From contig CM051456.1 in assembly GCA_028274465.1 (NCBI GenBank), positions 15,527,745 through 15,591,744 on the forward strand: DNA of 64,000 nt. The letters are read 5' to 3'. Below are positions 11,122-25,533 of the stretch, one piece after another; within the stretch, counting starts at the first letter, position 1, and each line of letters opens with the position of its first letter. The notes under the pieces are model-generated. The model was not told the origin of the DNA. It was given only the letters and a program-made list of their open reading frames with translations, and did no database searches. Origin of the DNA: Plantago ovata (Eukaryota; Streptophyta; Magnoliopsida; Lamiales; Plantaginaceae). The translations under genes and the position numbers were made by a program.

Positions 11122-12669
11122 TCAATTACCTCCACTAAATTCCAGAAAATGCTCTTCAGAAGTATGTTGTGATGCCCTTAGATTATACAACAAACGATCT
11201 AGCATTCTGTAGATATCTTCAGCTTCAACTTGGGACTTATCACCAGCCATAAATTCATGAATGGTTCCATTTACCTCGATCGAACTTATTCCAGGTTTCT
11301 TTTGAACACCGCGTGACTTCATTTTCTTTCTGACCTTGCCGGCACCTTGCCAACTTCCACTTGCTGCATAAATATTCGAGAGCAGCACATAATATAAATC
11401 TCCTGTCGGGTCTAAATCATGGATATAATTCATCAGCTTTTCAGCCAGTTCAACGTCTCCACAGTTTCTACACGCTGCCAATACAGACCCAATAACAACT
11501 TCATTTGGCTTCATAGGCATATTTCGCACAACTGACAGGGCCTCTTCCAATCTCCCAGCACGGCAATAAATATCCACTACGCATCCATAGTGCTCTATTC
11601 TTTGAGTTATATTATAGACATGCTTCATGGATTCAAACAGTTCCAAACCTTCATTTACAAGACCGGCATGGCTACACGCAGTAAGAGCTCCAGTAAAGCT
11701 TACACCATCCGGCTTAAATCCATCCCCGAGCATCAAATGAAAATAATTCAACGCTTGTTCAGCATGTGCATTAACCGCTAGGCCCACTATTATCGAATTC
11801 CATGAAACCAAGCTCCGTTTAGGCATGTTCTCGAAAACTTGACAAGCCAATTCAACACATCCACACCTACAATACATATCTATAAGCGAATTATGCACCC
11901 GAATGTTATCTCTATAATCATGCCTTAACACAAACCGATGCAACCAAAGGCCCAAACCAAGTGTTCCCAAATTAGCAACCGCAGATAGAACCGACACTAT
12001 AGTTACAAAATCCGGTTCCATTCCAACCAACTGCATCTCCTGAAACCACGCCAACGCTTCCTCATACCTTCCCTTCTTCACAAACCCATCAATTAACACC
12101 GTCCAAGACACAGCATCTCTGTCAGGCATTTCATCGAACAGCTTGACCGCAACCTCAAACTCACCGTTCCTCATGTAGCCATTAACCAGAGTGTTCCAAG
12201 ACACCTTATTCCTGACACCCAGATGCTCAAACATCGCTCTCGCAAACCCCATTTGACCAAACTTGGAGTACATGTCAATCACAGCGGTCCCAACCATGAC
12301 ATGGTTAACATCCAACCCGAGTTTTCGAACGTAACCATGAATGCAAGGCCCAGCCAGGATACCCTCCTTTGGGGAACGAGCACAGCCGGAGAGAATGGTG
12401 ACAAGTGTAATGTGATTGGGTTCGCTTCCGGATAAACGCATTGCGGTGAGTTCTAAAAGAGCTTTGCGTATTCGACCGTTTTTGCAGTGATGGGCAATTG
12501 ATGAGGTCCATGAGGCAGTTGAGGTGTCTCCACGAGGAGTGTCTTGGGCGTGTTTGAAAGAGAGGTGGTCGAGTTTGGGAGAACTAGTTCTGGTGGCGGA
12601 GTGGTGGAGGTGCGGCGGTTGTGGAGGAGGCGAAGTGAATGGAGTTGCTGTCAAGGCAGGAATTGTCAT
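11122..12669 (-). CDS. CLB19: PLS-class PPR protein, CLB19 orthologue (plastid RNA editing)
   Basis: An intronless 515-aa protein. Its N-terminus is Ser/Thr/Pro-rich, consistent with a chloroplast transit peptide. PPR P, L and S motifs run from about residue 50 to 420, including NKVSWNTLVNGYMRNGEFE, DAVSWTVLIDGFVKKGRYEE and SLVSWNSIIVGL. An E/E+ extension follows (PNEVVIGSVLAACRNCGD, then KKPGISSIEVNG), with no DYW domain. Sequence and layout match my memory of Arabidopsis CLB19 (At1g05750), which is needed for C-to-U editing of plastid rpoA and clpP transcripts. The start at 12669 is the first ATG, and the length is close to the Arabidopsis protein. Its 5' side lies only 244 bp from the HDA8-1 stop codon, so its promoter is short. 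Confidence 0.9.
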   Translation of the reverse strand: MTIPALTATPFTSPPPQPPHLHHSATRTSSPKLDHLSFKHAQDTPRGDTSTASWTSSIAHHCKNGRIRKALLELTAMRLSGSEPNHITLVTILSGCARSPKEGILAGPCIHGYVRKLGLDVNHVMVGTAVIDMYSKFGQMGFARAMFEHLGVRNKVSWNTLVNGYMRNGEFEVAVKLFDEMPDRDAVSWTVLIDGFVKKGRYEEALAWFQEMQLVGMEPDFVTIVSVLSAVANLGTLGLGLWLHRFVLRHDYRDNIRVHNSLIDMYCRCGCVELACQVFENMPKRSLVSWNSIIVGLAVNAHAEQALNYFHLMLGDGFKPDGVSFTGALTACSHAGLVNEGLELFESMKHVYNITQRIEHYGCVVDIYCRAGRLEEALSVVRNMPMKPNEVVIGSVLAACRNCGDVELAEKLMNYIHDLDPTGDLYYVLLSNIYAASGSWQGAGKVRKKMKSRGVQKKPGISSIEVNGTIHEFMAGDKSQVEAEDIYRMLDRLLYNLRASQHTSEEHFLEFSGGN

Positions 12670-12913
12670 TTATCTTTGAATTGCAGTTTCTACTGTGTGA
12701 ATGAAGCAACTAAATTAGCGGATTCTTAAACGGTTAAGTCTTGCGACCGAATTTAATTAACCTGAACTATATAAATTTGAATTTAACTTATAGTATTTAC
12801 AATATAAATTTGAAGTGACTAATAAAATTAGTGGAACTGAAAATTATTAAGGTAATCAAATTTGAATTTAACTCTCTGGTTACATAAACTACGGAGGACA
12901 TTTGAAGTGAAGC

Positions 12914-14899
12914 TTACTTAAACAAGGGAAGAAATTCTCGATGATACTTCTTGATGGATTCAACAGCTGCCAAGGCGAAAGACTCATCTTCTGGGTAATA
13001 TGCGATTGGATCATCCAACAGTGGAGCTGGAAGATTAAGCACGCCTTCCAAAGTTGCATGCAAACAGTAAGCAGAATATGTGACGTGATATCCACCTTCC
13101 TGCACGATCAAGAGGCGTCCATGGCTATGCTTGTCAGCCATACCACGAATCATCTGCCCGATTTTCCTATACCCTTCCATTGTCAAGCACTGCCTCCCAT
13201 TTGGATCAAACTGAGACCCGAAGGCAAAAGAGAATGAATAAGTAATGGAATGCACAGGGGTGTGTAACATCTATATATACGATCAAAAGTTCAAAAAATA
13301 GAATAAACTTACTGCACTAGAATCTTGGCCAGCTATTAGAACCATCATCTCAGGCTCAAATTTCTCGATAACTGGCAGGACTAATTCCGTCATTGCATGC
13401 ACATACCCTTTGCCTCCGGTCCCATTTGGTAATGGTATATTCAGATTATATCCAATGCCTGCCCCTTTGCCCAACTCATCCACTGTCCCACTTTGCGGGT
13501 GTGAAGGGCCCCATGATCCATGATTCGAATGAAGGGATATTGTAAGGACTTTGTCAGAACGGTAGAAACCCTCAGCAGTTCCGTTCCCATGATGGACATC
13601 TATGTCTACAACCACAACCTTTTTACAACCAGAATCTAAAGCTAACTGTATAGCAAGACCAGCATTGTTCAGGAAGCAAAATCCATCAGCTTGAGTAGGT
13701 TGTGCATGATGACCTGGCGGCCGGACCAATGCGTAAGAGATCTTCCCGTGCCCATCCAGTACATGTTTCATTGCTGATATTGTGGTACCAGCAGCAAGAA
13801 GTGCAGCATCCCATGATCCCGGGTTTAAGAATGTCCCAGGACAGATAAACTTGCCCTGACTCTTGTCTGCCTCAACTAGCTCGTTTATGTATTCTAACAA
13901 GTTAAGATATGAAAAAGAGTATATCAGCTCAAAACTCACCCAATAAAAGGAACTTATTAACAACTGAAGTTGATACAGTAACATTCAGTTAGAGAACTAC
14001 TTCAAATCCTCTGAACTTAAGTGTATGAATTTCGCAACATATCTCTAAACTTGGAAACTCTGTACTAATTAAGCACACCAAAATAAAACTCCCATTCCCG
14101 TCTGTGATACTCAAAAGAAATGATCCCGAATATCCTGATTTACTATGCAACTTCCCAAGTTTTATCGAATCTACAACAAGTTGAAGCATATAAATGTAAA
14201 GAAGGCTAATCAGTAGTCACCCATTCAATGCAAATTTAGCCCTCATTCAGAGTCTCAGATACCATTTGCATCACACAATGCTGGATTCAGGGAACATGCA
14301 TTTACAGTGTGCACCATACCAAGTTCGGCCTATGTAAAGTTTTAGCTAAACTTCTCCAGGCAATCTAAATATAGGTAAAAACTGGCCTAAATAATGATTA
14401 ATGATTGATTACTTATTACTACAAGTACTATCAGTTCTTGTGACTGTTAAGTTGTAAACTCCAATACATAAATCCACAAGTAAGCATTACACTTGATATC
14501 TTTACTAATTACTTAATTAGCATTTCATGTCCAAAGCAATCTAGCATATCCATATTCCACAGTAACAAAATATATAGAATAAGAAAAAGGGTAAAAGAGA
14601 GAACCTTGAGTGTGGAAAGAAAGCAACTGAGAAATGAGAGCTGGGTTGCCTTGATGCCAAGAAACAAAGGGTGCAATAGGCCCCCTTTTGAGAATGGAAA
14701 CTATGTTCCTGACCCGGTCCGCATTCTCTGGGTGGTTCTCGAGCACATCAAGAAAGCCGGGATCCATACCTGAATAGAAAACACCACGACCCATATCGTG
14801 TTTGAGCATGTTCTTGTGGAAGAAGACGTGGATAGTTTCTGGAGGTTGATTGTTATTTGGGACGGAAACAACTGGTTTCTCATCACCTGGGGAAGCCAT
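12914..14899 (-). CDS. HDA8: Class II histone deacetylase, HDA8-like, copy 1
   Basis: Three exons (14605-14899, 13313-13893, 12914-13210) with GT-AG borders give 390 aa, close to the Arabidopsis HDA8 length. The Zn-dependent deacetylase fold is complete. The active-site histidine pair is in RPPGHHAQP (H160, H161). Zinc ligands are D197 and H199 in DIDVHHGNGT and D289 in GQDSSAFDP. The family tail motif is VQEGGYHVTYSAYCLHAT. The start is the ATG giving MASPGDEK; upstream in-frame sequence lacks a better ATG. Compared with copy 2, the residue after the zinc-ligand histidine is H (copy 2 has Y), and LHMNHG has become LHSNHG. HDA8 substrates are poorly known. Intact, but expression cannot be judged. 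Confidence 0.9.
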
Positions 14900-15204
14900 A
14901 GCTAAAGAACAGTGAGTATCTGCAAAATTAGTTAAGAGTTCCACAACCAAACTACCAAAGTATTGTTTCTTGGTAACGGTTAGGTAGTCCTTAATTTGGT
15001 CAAATGTATCCTTATTGTATTTAATTATTTATGTATGTGTCCTTAATTAATTGGTATTTGGGACTCCGGATTCTATATTTTGCACAGTTTTGCACGTGAG
15101 TATGTGCTATGTACTGAACTGAGGATATCTTATCTTAATTTCAATTGAACGATCAAATTTGTACAATACACAAACAAATAGAACAGAACTTAACCAAAGA
15201 AATA

Positions 15205-15241
15205 GTATAATAATAATTAAAAAAATAAAATAATAATAATA

Positions 15242-15273
<32 letters not shown>

Positions 15274-15274
15274 T
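15205..15274. repeat. (TAA)n microsatellite / retroelement tail
   Basis: TAATAATAA repeats, interrupted by A runs. Similar tails end the two fragments downstream (15509-15554 and 16435-16474), so this may be the 3' tail of a further truncated copy. Confidence 0.7.
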
Positions 15275-15555
15275 GGATTTCTTCCTTTCTCTTTCTCGAC
15301 AGTTATGGAGTTGGATGCTGATGCTGTGGATTTGCTTGTTAGAATCCGGGGTTTCGCTTTGGCTCAGAATGTTGGGGCGCGCGCTGCTCATTTTATATTT
15401 TCTAGAGTTAGTTTTGTTATTGCTAAGGGAGTGGGAGCACAACTTGTGTTCTCGGCTGCCCACTAATTTTGTGTAAAACATTCGTAGTTTTTTATTTATT
15501 GAATTCCACTTTATAAAAAAATAAAATAAAAAATAAAAAAATAATAATAATAATG
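15275..15555 (+). mobile_element. 5'-truncated retroelement fragment with A/TAA-rich tail
   Basis: It contains a frame ending FALAQNVGARAAHFIF and KGVGAQLVF, which matches the C-terminal end of the longer fragment at 15556-16474. The tail is A-rich then TAA repeats. Two 3' ends in tandem suggest repeated insertion of 5'-truncated copies of one element. Confidence 0.6.
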
Positions 15556-16431
15556 CACACTTGACGTCACGTTATGGTTTGAGTAGTCGACATGAGGCTC
15601 TTCTTAGCTGTATGCATGCCCCTCATGCGCAGGATTACCTTTTCACCATTCCTATTGACCGTTTTGGGCAGCGGATGAACCCACGACAGTTCCGAGCCGT
15701 GTTGTGTTATCGCTTGGCGGTCCCTTTGTTCCTGGATGGCTCCCTTTGTCCGAGTTGTCATGTGCGTCGGATGGACTAGTGAGGTGACCATGCTGGCCAC
15801 TGTTCTAGCGAGGTGGGTGAAGTTCCGGCACAATCTTGTGCGCGATACTTTGGTTGATATCTGTTCTAAGGTTGGTGTTGGAGTGCGGAAAGAGGTCCCT
15901 ATGGGATTCCTCTCCGATGATGGGCGGGATCTTCGTCCAACGGATTTGTTGTTGTACAATTGGTCCCAAGACAGAGACGCTTGTTTGGATGTCACGAGAG
16001 ACTTTTGCTGGTGGGGGTTTGGATTCTTGGGTTCCTGGAGCTACTTTGCAGACTGCCGTTCAGAAGAAGAGGGGAAGTATTCTTCGAAGTGTACACGGCT
16101 ACTCGTTCATCCCTTTTGCCTTCTCTACTTTTGGGGAGCTCGGCGAGGAGGCCTTGATTACTCTTTCGCGCCTCAAGCGCTTGTCTGTTAGTCATTCTAA
16201 TGATGTTAGGAGTGATGTTTTTCTTTTTTCTGGACTTAGCTTTTGTATCCAGAAAGCGGTGGGAGCACAACTTGTCTCTCGACTCCCTTCCAATTTTGCT
16301 TTGGCTCAGAATGCTGGGGCACATGCTGCTCATCATATTTTCTCTAGTGTTAGTTTTGCTATTGCTAAGGGAGTGGGTGCGCAACTTATTTCTCGGCTGC
16401 CCTCTAATTTTGTGTAAACTTTCGTTGTTTT

Positions 16432-16474
<43 letters not shown>
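15556..16474 (+). pseudogene. Retroelement C-terminal fragment with zinc-finger and nuclease-like motifs
   Basis: Frames broken by shifts read, in order: DYLFTIPIDRFGQRMNPRQF; LCPSCHVRRMD (a Cys pair of a zinc-finger-like motif); VKFRHNLVRDTLVDICSKVG; RDLRPTDLLLYNW with ACLDVT; then a C-terminal FCIQKAVGAQLVSRLP motif that occurs twice. The order CxxC, R-H, RP-D, D resembles the zinc finger plus PD-(D/E)XK-like endonuclease of some LINE-type elements; this is inference. A perfect TAA microsatellite ends it. At least one frameshift separates the nuclease-like part from the C-terminal part, so it is dead. Confidence 0.55.
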
Positions 16475-17140
16475 GGGTGATGCGCACCGCTTTCTACTGC
16501 CTCAGGATCAGTATCTTGAGATCGGATCCCTTACAAGAGAATACGCATCCAGAATTGACGCGTTGAACGCTTACTATACTATATGCAGGTAAAACAGTCC
16601 TCTGATCATTCTATAAATTTTGGGCCATTTTAACAAACTTATGAAGCACTCAAAGTTTGATGTCTAAAAATGCACGCACCAGTTGAAATTCAAGCAAAGA
16701 TTCGAGAATCATGTACAAAAATGAGCTCTGAGTGTAGTCTTGCGCCGAGAGAGTTAGCATTAGCATTCAAACAATGACTTGCTCGTTATCTATTGTTCCT
16801 CATCTATAGAACGCAAAGTCTGCTACCAAAAATCTTAAACATTTGCTCAAAACGGGCTTATAGCCGGAAACCAACCTTCTGGATGTAATCCCAGCAGTCA
16901 TAGTTGCCTCATACCTGATCGAACTCGTCTCTTGCACTGTCAAGATTACAGATGTTGTACATGAACTTGCCTTGTTCGAAGTTGATCAGAAGTCCTGATC
17001 TTTCGAAGATTAATCAGAAAGAAGTTCTAGAGAAATTGAAAAGAAGAACTCCAAGTATTGAGGAATCACATAATTTTAGTATTGCTATAGAGTGATTAGC
17101 CTATGTATGAATCAAGAAACATGGGCAATGAGTCACTTTC
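16475..17140 (+). pseudogene. Inverted, truncated ALMT fragment (3' part of exon 5, intron 5, exon 6)
   Basis: The + strand here matches the - strand of the ALMT-1 3' end. Exon 5 reads DQYLEIGSLTREYASRIDAL against [20 protein letters not shown]. It is followed by an unspliced intron of similar start and end (16589 to about 16671), then exon 6 (PVEI...[11 protein letters not shown]) and about 50 bp of 3' flank. In-frame stops (TGA near 16782, TAG near 16808 and 16861) and small indels destroy it. The retained intron shows a DNA-level copy, not a reverse-transcribed mRNA. The left edge abuts the TAA tail of the retroelement; the right edge is about 95 bp before HDA8-2 homology begins. Confidence 0.9.
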
Positions 17141-17266
17141 ACAGAACCTTCATAAATTAATCTTGGATAGATTAATAATTTGGACAGTAATTGACCCTAA
17201 TAAATTTCTCAGGTCCAGACTCGGAATCAACGTCACATAAACTACGGAGGTCATTTGAGGTGATAC

Positions 17267-19315
17267 CTACCTAAACAAGGGCAGAAATTCTCGATGATAC
17301 TTCTTGATGGATTCAACAGCTGCCAAGGCGAAGGACTCATCTTCTGTGTAATATGCAATTGGATCATCCAACAGTGGAGCCGGAAGATTAAGCACGCCTT
17401 CGATAGTTGCATGCAAACAGTAAGCAGAATATGTGACGTGATATCCACCTTCCTGCACAATCAAGAGGCATCCATGGGTATGCTTTTCAGCCATACCACG
17501 AATCATCTGCCCGATTTTTCTATACCCTTCCATTGTCAAGCACTGCCTTCCATTCGGATCAAACTGAGACCCGAAGGAAAAAGAGAATGAATAAGATATG
17601 TAATGGAATGCACAAGGGTGTATGTGTATCATCTATATGATCAAAAGGAAAAAAAAACATAATAGAACTTACTGCACTAGAATCTTGGCCAACTACTAGA
17701 ACCAACATCTCAGGCTCGAATTTCTCGACAACTGGCAAGACTAATTCTTTCATTGCATGCACATACCCTCTGTCTCCAGTCCCATTTGGTAATGGTATAT
17801 TCAGATTATATCCAACGCCTTCCCCTTCGCCCAACTCATCCACTGTCCCACTTTGCGGGTGTGAAGGGCCCCATGATCCATGATTCATATGAAGGGAAAT
17901 CGTAAGGACTTTGTCAGAACGGTAGAAACCTTCGGCAGTTCCGTTTCCATAATGGACATCTATGTCTACAACCACAACCTTTTTACAACCAGAATCTAAA
18001 GCTAACTGTACAGAAAGACCAGCATTATTCAGGAAGCAATATCCATCAGCTTGAGTAGGTTGTGCATGATGACCTGGCGGCCTGACCAATGCGTAAGAGA
18101 TCTTCCCGTGCCCATCCAATACATGTTTCATTGCTGATATTGTGGTACCAGCAGCAAGAAGGGCAGCATTCCATGATCCCGGGTTTAAGAATGTCCCAGG
18201 ACAGATAATCTTCCCCCGACTCTTGTCTGCCTCGACTAGCTCATTTATGTATTCTAACAAGTTCAGATATGTAAAAGAGTATTAGCTCAAAACTCACCCT
18301 AATCAAAGGAACTTGCTAACAACTGAAGTTGATACAGTAAAATTCAGTTAGAGAACTGTTACAAATTCTCTGAACTCAAGCGTATGAATTTCAAAAGATA
18401 TCTCTAAAGTTTGAAATTCTGTACTAATTTAAGCTCACCAAAATAAGTCTCCCATTCCCGTCTGTGATACACACGCAAATTAAAAGAAATTGAATGTTGG
18501 ATGATATTTATGTTAATTGGACTGGTCCTTTCCCAAATATCCTTGCAACTTCCCAAATTTTATCGAAATCTATTCAATTCTTCTGGCTACAAGTTGGAAG
18601 CATAAATCAAAAGAAGGCCAATCACCCATCCTATACAAAAGTAGCACTTATCAAGAATTAAGATACCATTTGCATTATACATTGCTGGACTTTGTGGCGC
18701 ATTTACAATGAGCACCATACCAAGGTTTAACTAAACCTCTCCAGGCGTTCTAAATATAGGTAAAAACTAGTCTATATACTGATGGATGATTATAAATTAT
18801 GATTACTACTAGTACTATCAGTTTTTTTTATGACTGTTAAGTTGTAAAACTCCAATACATAAATTCACAAGTACACATTTACACATTACACTTGATTAGC
18901 GTTTCATGACCAAAGCAATCTAGCATATCCATAGTAACAAAAAGTAAAACTTCATCTTCTTGAATTAAACAAAAATACAATAAAATGAAATAACACAAGG
19001 AGGAAAAGGGGAAAAGAAAGAACCTTGAGTGTGGAAAGAAAGCAACTGAGAAATGAGGGCTGGGTTGCCTTGATGCCAAGAAACAAAGGGTGCAATAGGC
19101 CCCCTTTTGAGAATGGAAACTATGTTCCTGACCCGGTCCGCATTCTCTGGGTGGTTCTCGAGCACATCAAGGAAGCCCGGATCAGTACCCGAATCGAAAA
19201 TACCACGACCCGTATCGTGTTTGAGCATGTCCTCGTGGAAGAACACGTGAACAGTTTCAGAAGGTGGGTTGTTATTTCGGGAAGAAACAACTGGTTCATC
19301 ACCTGGGGAAGCCAT
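17267..19315 (-). CDS. HDA8: Class II histone deacetylase, HDA8-like, copy 2
   Basis: Exons 19024-19315, 17673-18253 and 17563-17267 mirror copy 1 exactly in structure and give 389 aa. The catalytic set is complete: H159 and H160 in RPPGHHAQP, D196 and H198 in DIDVHYGNGT, D288 in GQDSSAFDP. The tyrosine after H198 and the LHMNHG motif are what I remember for Arabidopsis and other HDA8 proteins, so this copy looks closer to the ancestral form. Homology with copy 1 extends into the introns, the 3' flank (ACATAAACTACGGAGG) and the promoter, so the whole locus was duplicated. An hAT-like insertion begins about 65 bp upstream of the start codon. Confidence 0.9.
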
Positions 19316-19379
19316 AGCTGGACACTGAGTATTGTTTCTGCACAAGGATTGGTACTTGGTAATGCCGTAACGGTGGGGG

Positions 19380-20243
19380 CAGAGGCGGATCTATTCCTTG
19401 CGCTATGGGGGCACTTGACTTGCTTGCACCCACAATTTTTTTTATTTTTGTCATCATATCCTATATAAAAAAATTTATTTTTCCCCCACCAAATGAATTT
19501 TTTTTCACCCATATAAATTTTTAAAATTTATTTTGCATCCATTAAATTGGTTAGAATCATATACTTACTTTATTTTATTAATAACTTCCTAAGTTTCATT
19601 TTGGTAACTCAATATGTAAAGTTTTCAACTCATTTACTAATTTTTATTATTTATCTCTCATTCTTTATAAACATTTTATCACTCTTTCTCATACTTTATC
19701 ACTCATTTACATTTAAACTCATACAAATTAATTCTTTAATATTATTCATTAAAATTGATATTTTTTTACTACTTAGGAAGATACAAAAGAAATGGAGGAA
19801 GTATCATATAGGATAATAATATGTATAATTATATAATTAAATATAATTAATGGGAACACGAAGAGAATAAATATGTATCTATATCAAATTGAATAATGAT
19901 TGAAGCTGGAGTGGTGGAAAAATTTTGATTTTTTATTTAACATTATTGAAAAAATGTGCAACATCTTGCTATTTCTAGGTCAAAACTGATTGTTTTAGTA
20001 AGAATTATAAAAACAGTGTATAATAACGAAGATTTTTTGCTACAGAGTTTATGATAAAACTATTAAGTATTGATTCTAAACTACTAAAAGTTTTTGTCCT
20101 ACTCAACATTTTTATTATTAAATTAATCATGAATTGTTATTCCTTTCTTATAAATGAATTAATTATTATTTATTATTTTTAATAATAATTAATATACCTT
20201 AAAGTTATTCGCCTCCACTAATGAAAATTTCTAGATCTGTCTG
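19380..20243. mobile_element. hAT-like non-autonomous insertion in the HDA8-2 promoter
   Basis: The 864-bp block starts CAGAGGCGGATCTA and ends, reverse-complemented, CAGACAGATCTAGA, a common plant hAT-type terminus. The interior is very AT-rich without coding capacity. Relative to HDA8-1, it splits promoter sequence: copy 1 runs directly from TAACGGT to TCCTTAATTTGGTCAAA, and in copy 2 the same motifs flank the insert. I could not find a clean 8-bp target duplication. Confidence 0.55.
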
Positions 20244-21092
20244 TGGCAGTACGTGGATAGGCCGTAGGTTCGCTAATTTAAGGTTGGACTTGGACAGTCC
20301 TTTAATTTGGTCAAACCTGTCAATTTGTTGGTATATGCATTGAATTTTAGTAAGCTAGCCTGGATTTTAGAAGTTTAAATTGATGGAGAATCCTACTCAT
20401 ATTAACCATATGTAACTTTTTTTTTAGAAATCATAAAAAAATTGGGAGGTAAACGTTTCTCAATATTTACTGATTGATGATACTTGTCAATATACATTGT
20501 ATTTTAATGGTGCTTTTTCCTTGTCTATTTTACATAATTTAACGAAATTATAAATAGATTTTATAGTACATGCTTGAATAAGATAACAAATCAACTAAAT
20601 AGTAAAAGGAATGCATCGTTAGATATTATACTTCTTGCTAAATTTATGTCGGGTTAATACAGTCATAACATATTTAGTCATTAATATGTACTCCCTCCCA
20701 CTTTTTTTTAATGAGTATATATATAGAGACGTAGATCTTTCCTATATAATAGGAAATGCCAAGTCAGACCAATCGAAATCTAACCAACTAATTTTGATAT
20801 AAAAAAATAAAAACCTCTAAAATTTAACAATTTCACAATTTCTCTCTCTATACAATATTTCTCTTTTTCTCTCTAGATCTCAAATCTAACCACCACCTAC
20901 ACATATGCCGCAACCACACCACCTCCGCCTCTCTCTCTTTTTCAAAATATCGATTCATTTTAGCTGTTGGAAGCAAAAAGTCATGGAGAATTCAAATTCA
21001 GGGGATGAGGATCTGTGCGGCAAATTGTCGAATTCCAATGGGAGGATACTATTAAAACCTATATGAGGCTTAGATAGTAATAAAAACTAAAT
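20244..21092. other. Intergenic, degenerate repeats
   Basis: It holds a partial CTCCCTCCCAC MITE-like end near 20693 and CT-rich and AT-rich tracts. No gene was recognised. The LTR retrotransposon is inserted at its right edge. Confidence 0.4.
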
Positions 21093-21097
21093 AGACC

Positions 21098-24381
<3,284 letters not shown>

Positions 24382-24604
24382 AGACCTACTAAATTCAACT
24401 AGGTAGAAACTCATAAAATTTATCTATGCGACCCAGCCAGATTGGACTGCAAAATGCAGAAAAAAAAGTAAATAAAAAGAAAAGGAAAAAAAAAAGGAGC
24501 AACTCCATCGTTGACGAGCATCCATGGAGGACGCTTTCTCATCCTTCATGGACAAGATTTGATCGTCCATGGAGTAAATGGTTCTGTTATGTAGTGGTGA
24601 CATT

Positions 24605-25035
24605 TATTAGAATTGGGTCATCTTCCCCTTAAAAGCCTTGTAAGGGGTGAAGGTTATCCAATCTTATATGTTGATTTTAGGTCCTACTCTCAAGCGATGT
24701 GGGATGGGTTTAACACGCACCCTTACGTGTAGAGGGTGAAGGTTATCCAATCTTATATGTTGATTACTCTCTCAAGCGATGTGGGATGGGTTTAACACGC
24801 ACCCTCACGTGTAGCCCGCTATGAACACCGGATCTACAACGTAGATAATAAATGCCGGAATATACATCGGCTCAAACCCAACACGGGTGACCATCATCGA
24901 CTTGGGCCTGCTCTGATACCATATTAGAATTGGGTCATCTTCCCCTTAAAATGCCTTGTAAGGGGTGAAGGTTATCCAGTCTTATATGTTAAACTTTAGG
25001 TCATACTCTCAAGCGATGTGGAATGGGGTTTAACA
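24605..25035 (-). mobile_element. TRIM element with a third partial LTR
   Basis: A 431-bp element has terminal direct repeats 24605-24715 and 24922-25035 (about 112 bp; on the - strand starting TGTTAAACCC and ending AATTCTAATA). It is flanked by 5-bp ACATT (24600-24604, 25036-25040). A Met-tRNA primer-binding site TGGTATCAGAGC (- strand, 24910-24921) abuts the right LTR. A partial LTR with its CGCACCCT border lies at 24736-24797. No protein is encoded. Confidence 0.88.
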
Positions 25036-25283
25036 ACATTGGTGTGGTGATCGTATCTTGGCTATGGTAATTAAGGTGTTGGCGCGATTATTTAAGAATT
25101 TGACACTTATTAAGGATTTGATCGTAACTTTTTGAAAAAAATTGACGAAGTCGTATTATTCAACATATACTAGTATTTTTTGGAAAACATCGAACATTAG
25201 TCTTGTGAAACATGGAGTATATCTTGTAAACTAATTCTAAGTTTTATAAATACATTAAAGTCATACTTTTCTAAAATATAGTA

Positions 25284-25533
25284 CTTCCTCTGTGCCTCTA
25301 TAACTTTATCATTTATTTCGTTAACTTTTTTTACCCTCCGTTTGACTCCTAATTAATTCTATTTCATACAGAAAAGTAATTTTGAAAATTATATTATAAA
25401 AATATAAGATTTTCACTTTTATAATATAAGTTCAAATATTATTTTTTCGATCAGATTTAAAATTAATTCGGAGTAAAATGGAGAAAAAACAATTAAACAA
25501 ATAGAAAATAAATTGGAAGTCGAACTACAGAGA
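25284..25533. mobile_element. Degenerate MITE
   Basis: The left end is CTTCCTCTGTGCC after TA. The right end has ACTACAGAGA before TA, and inverted interior TTATAATAT-type sequences are present. A weakly preserved Stowaway-like element. Confidence 0.45.

Noticed and set aside
13283-13984. HDA8 exon 2 frame taken as a separate short deacetylase
   Set aside because: Splice sites at 13313 and 13893 join it in phase to the flanking exons; the extra ends are intron sequence.
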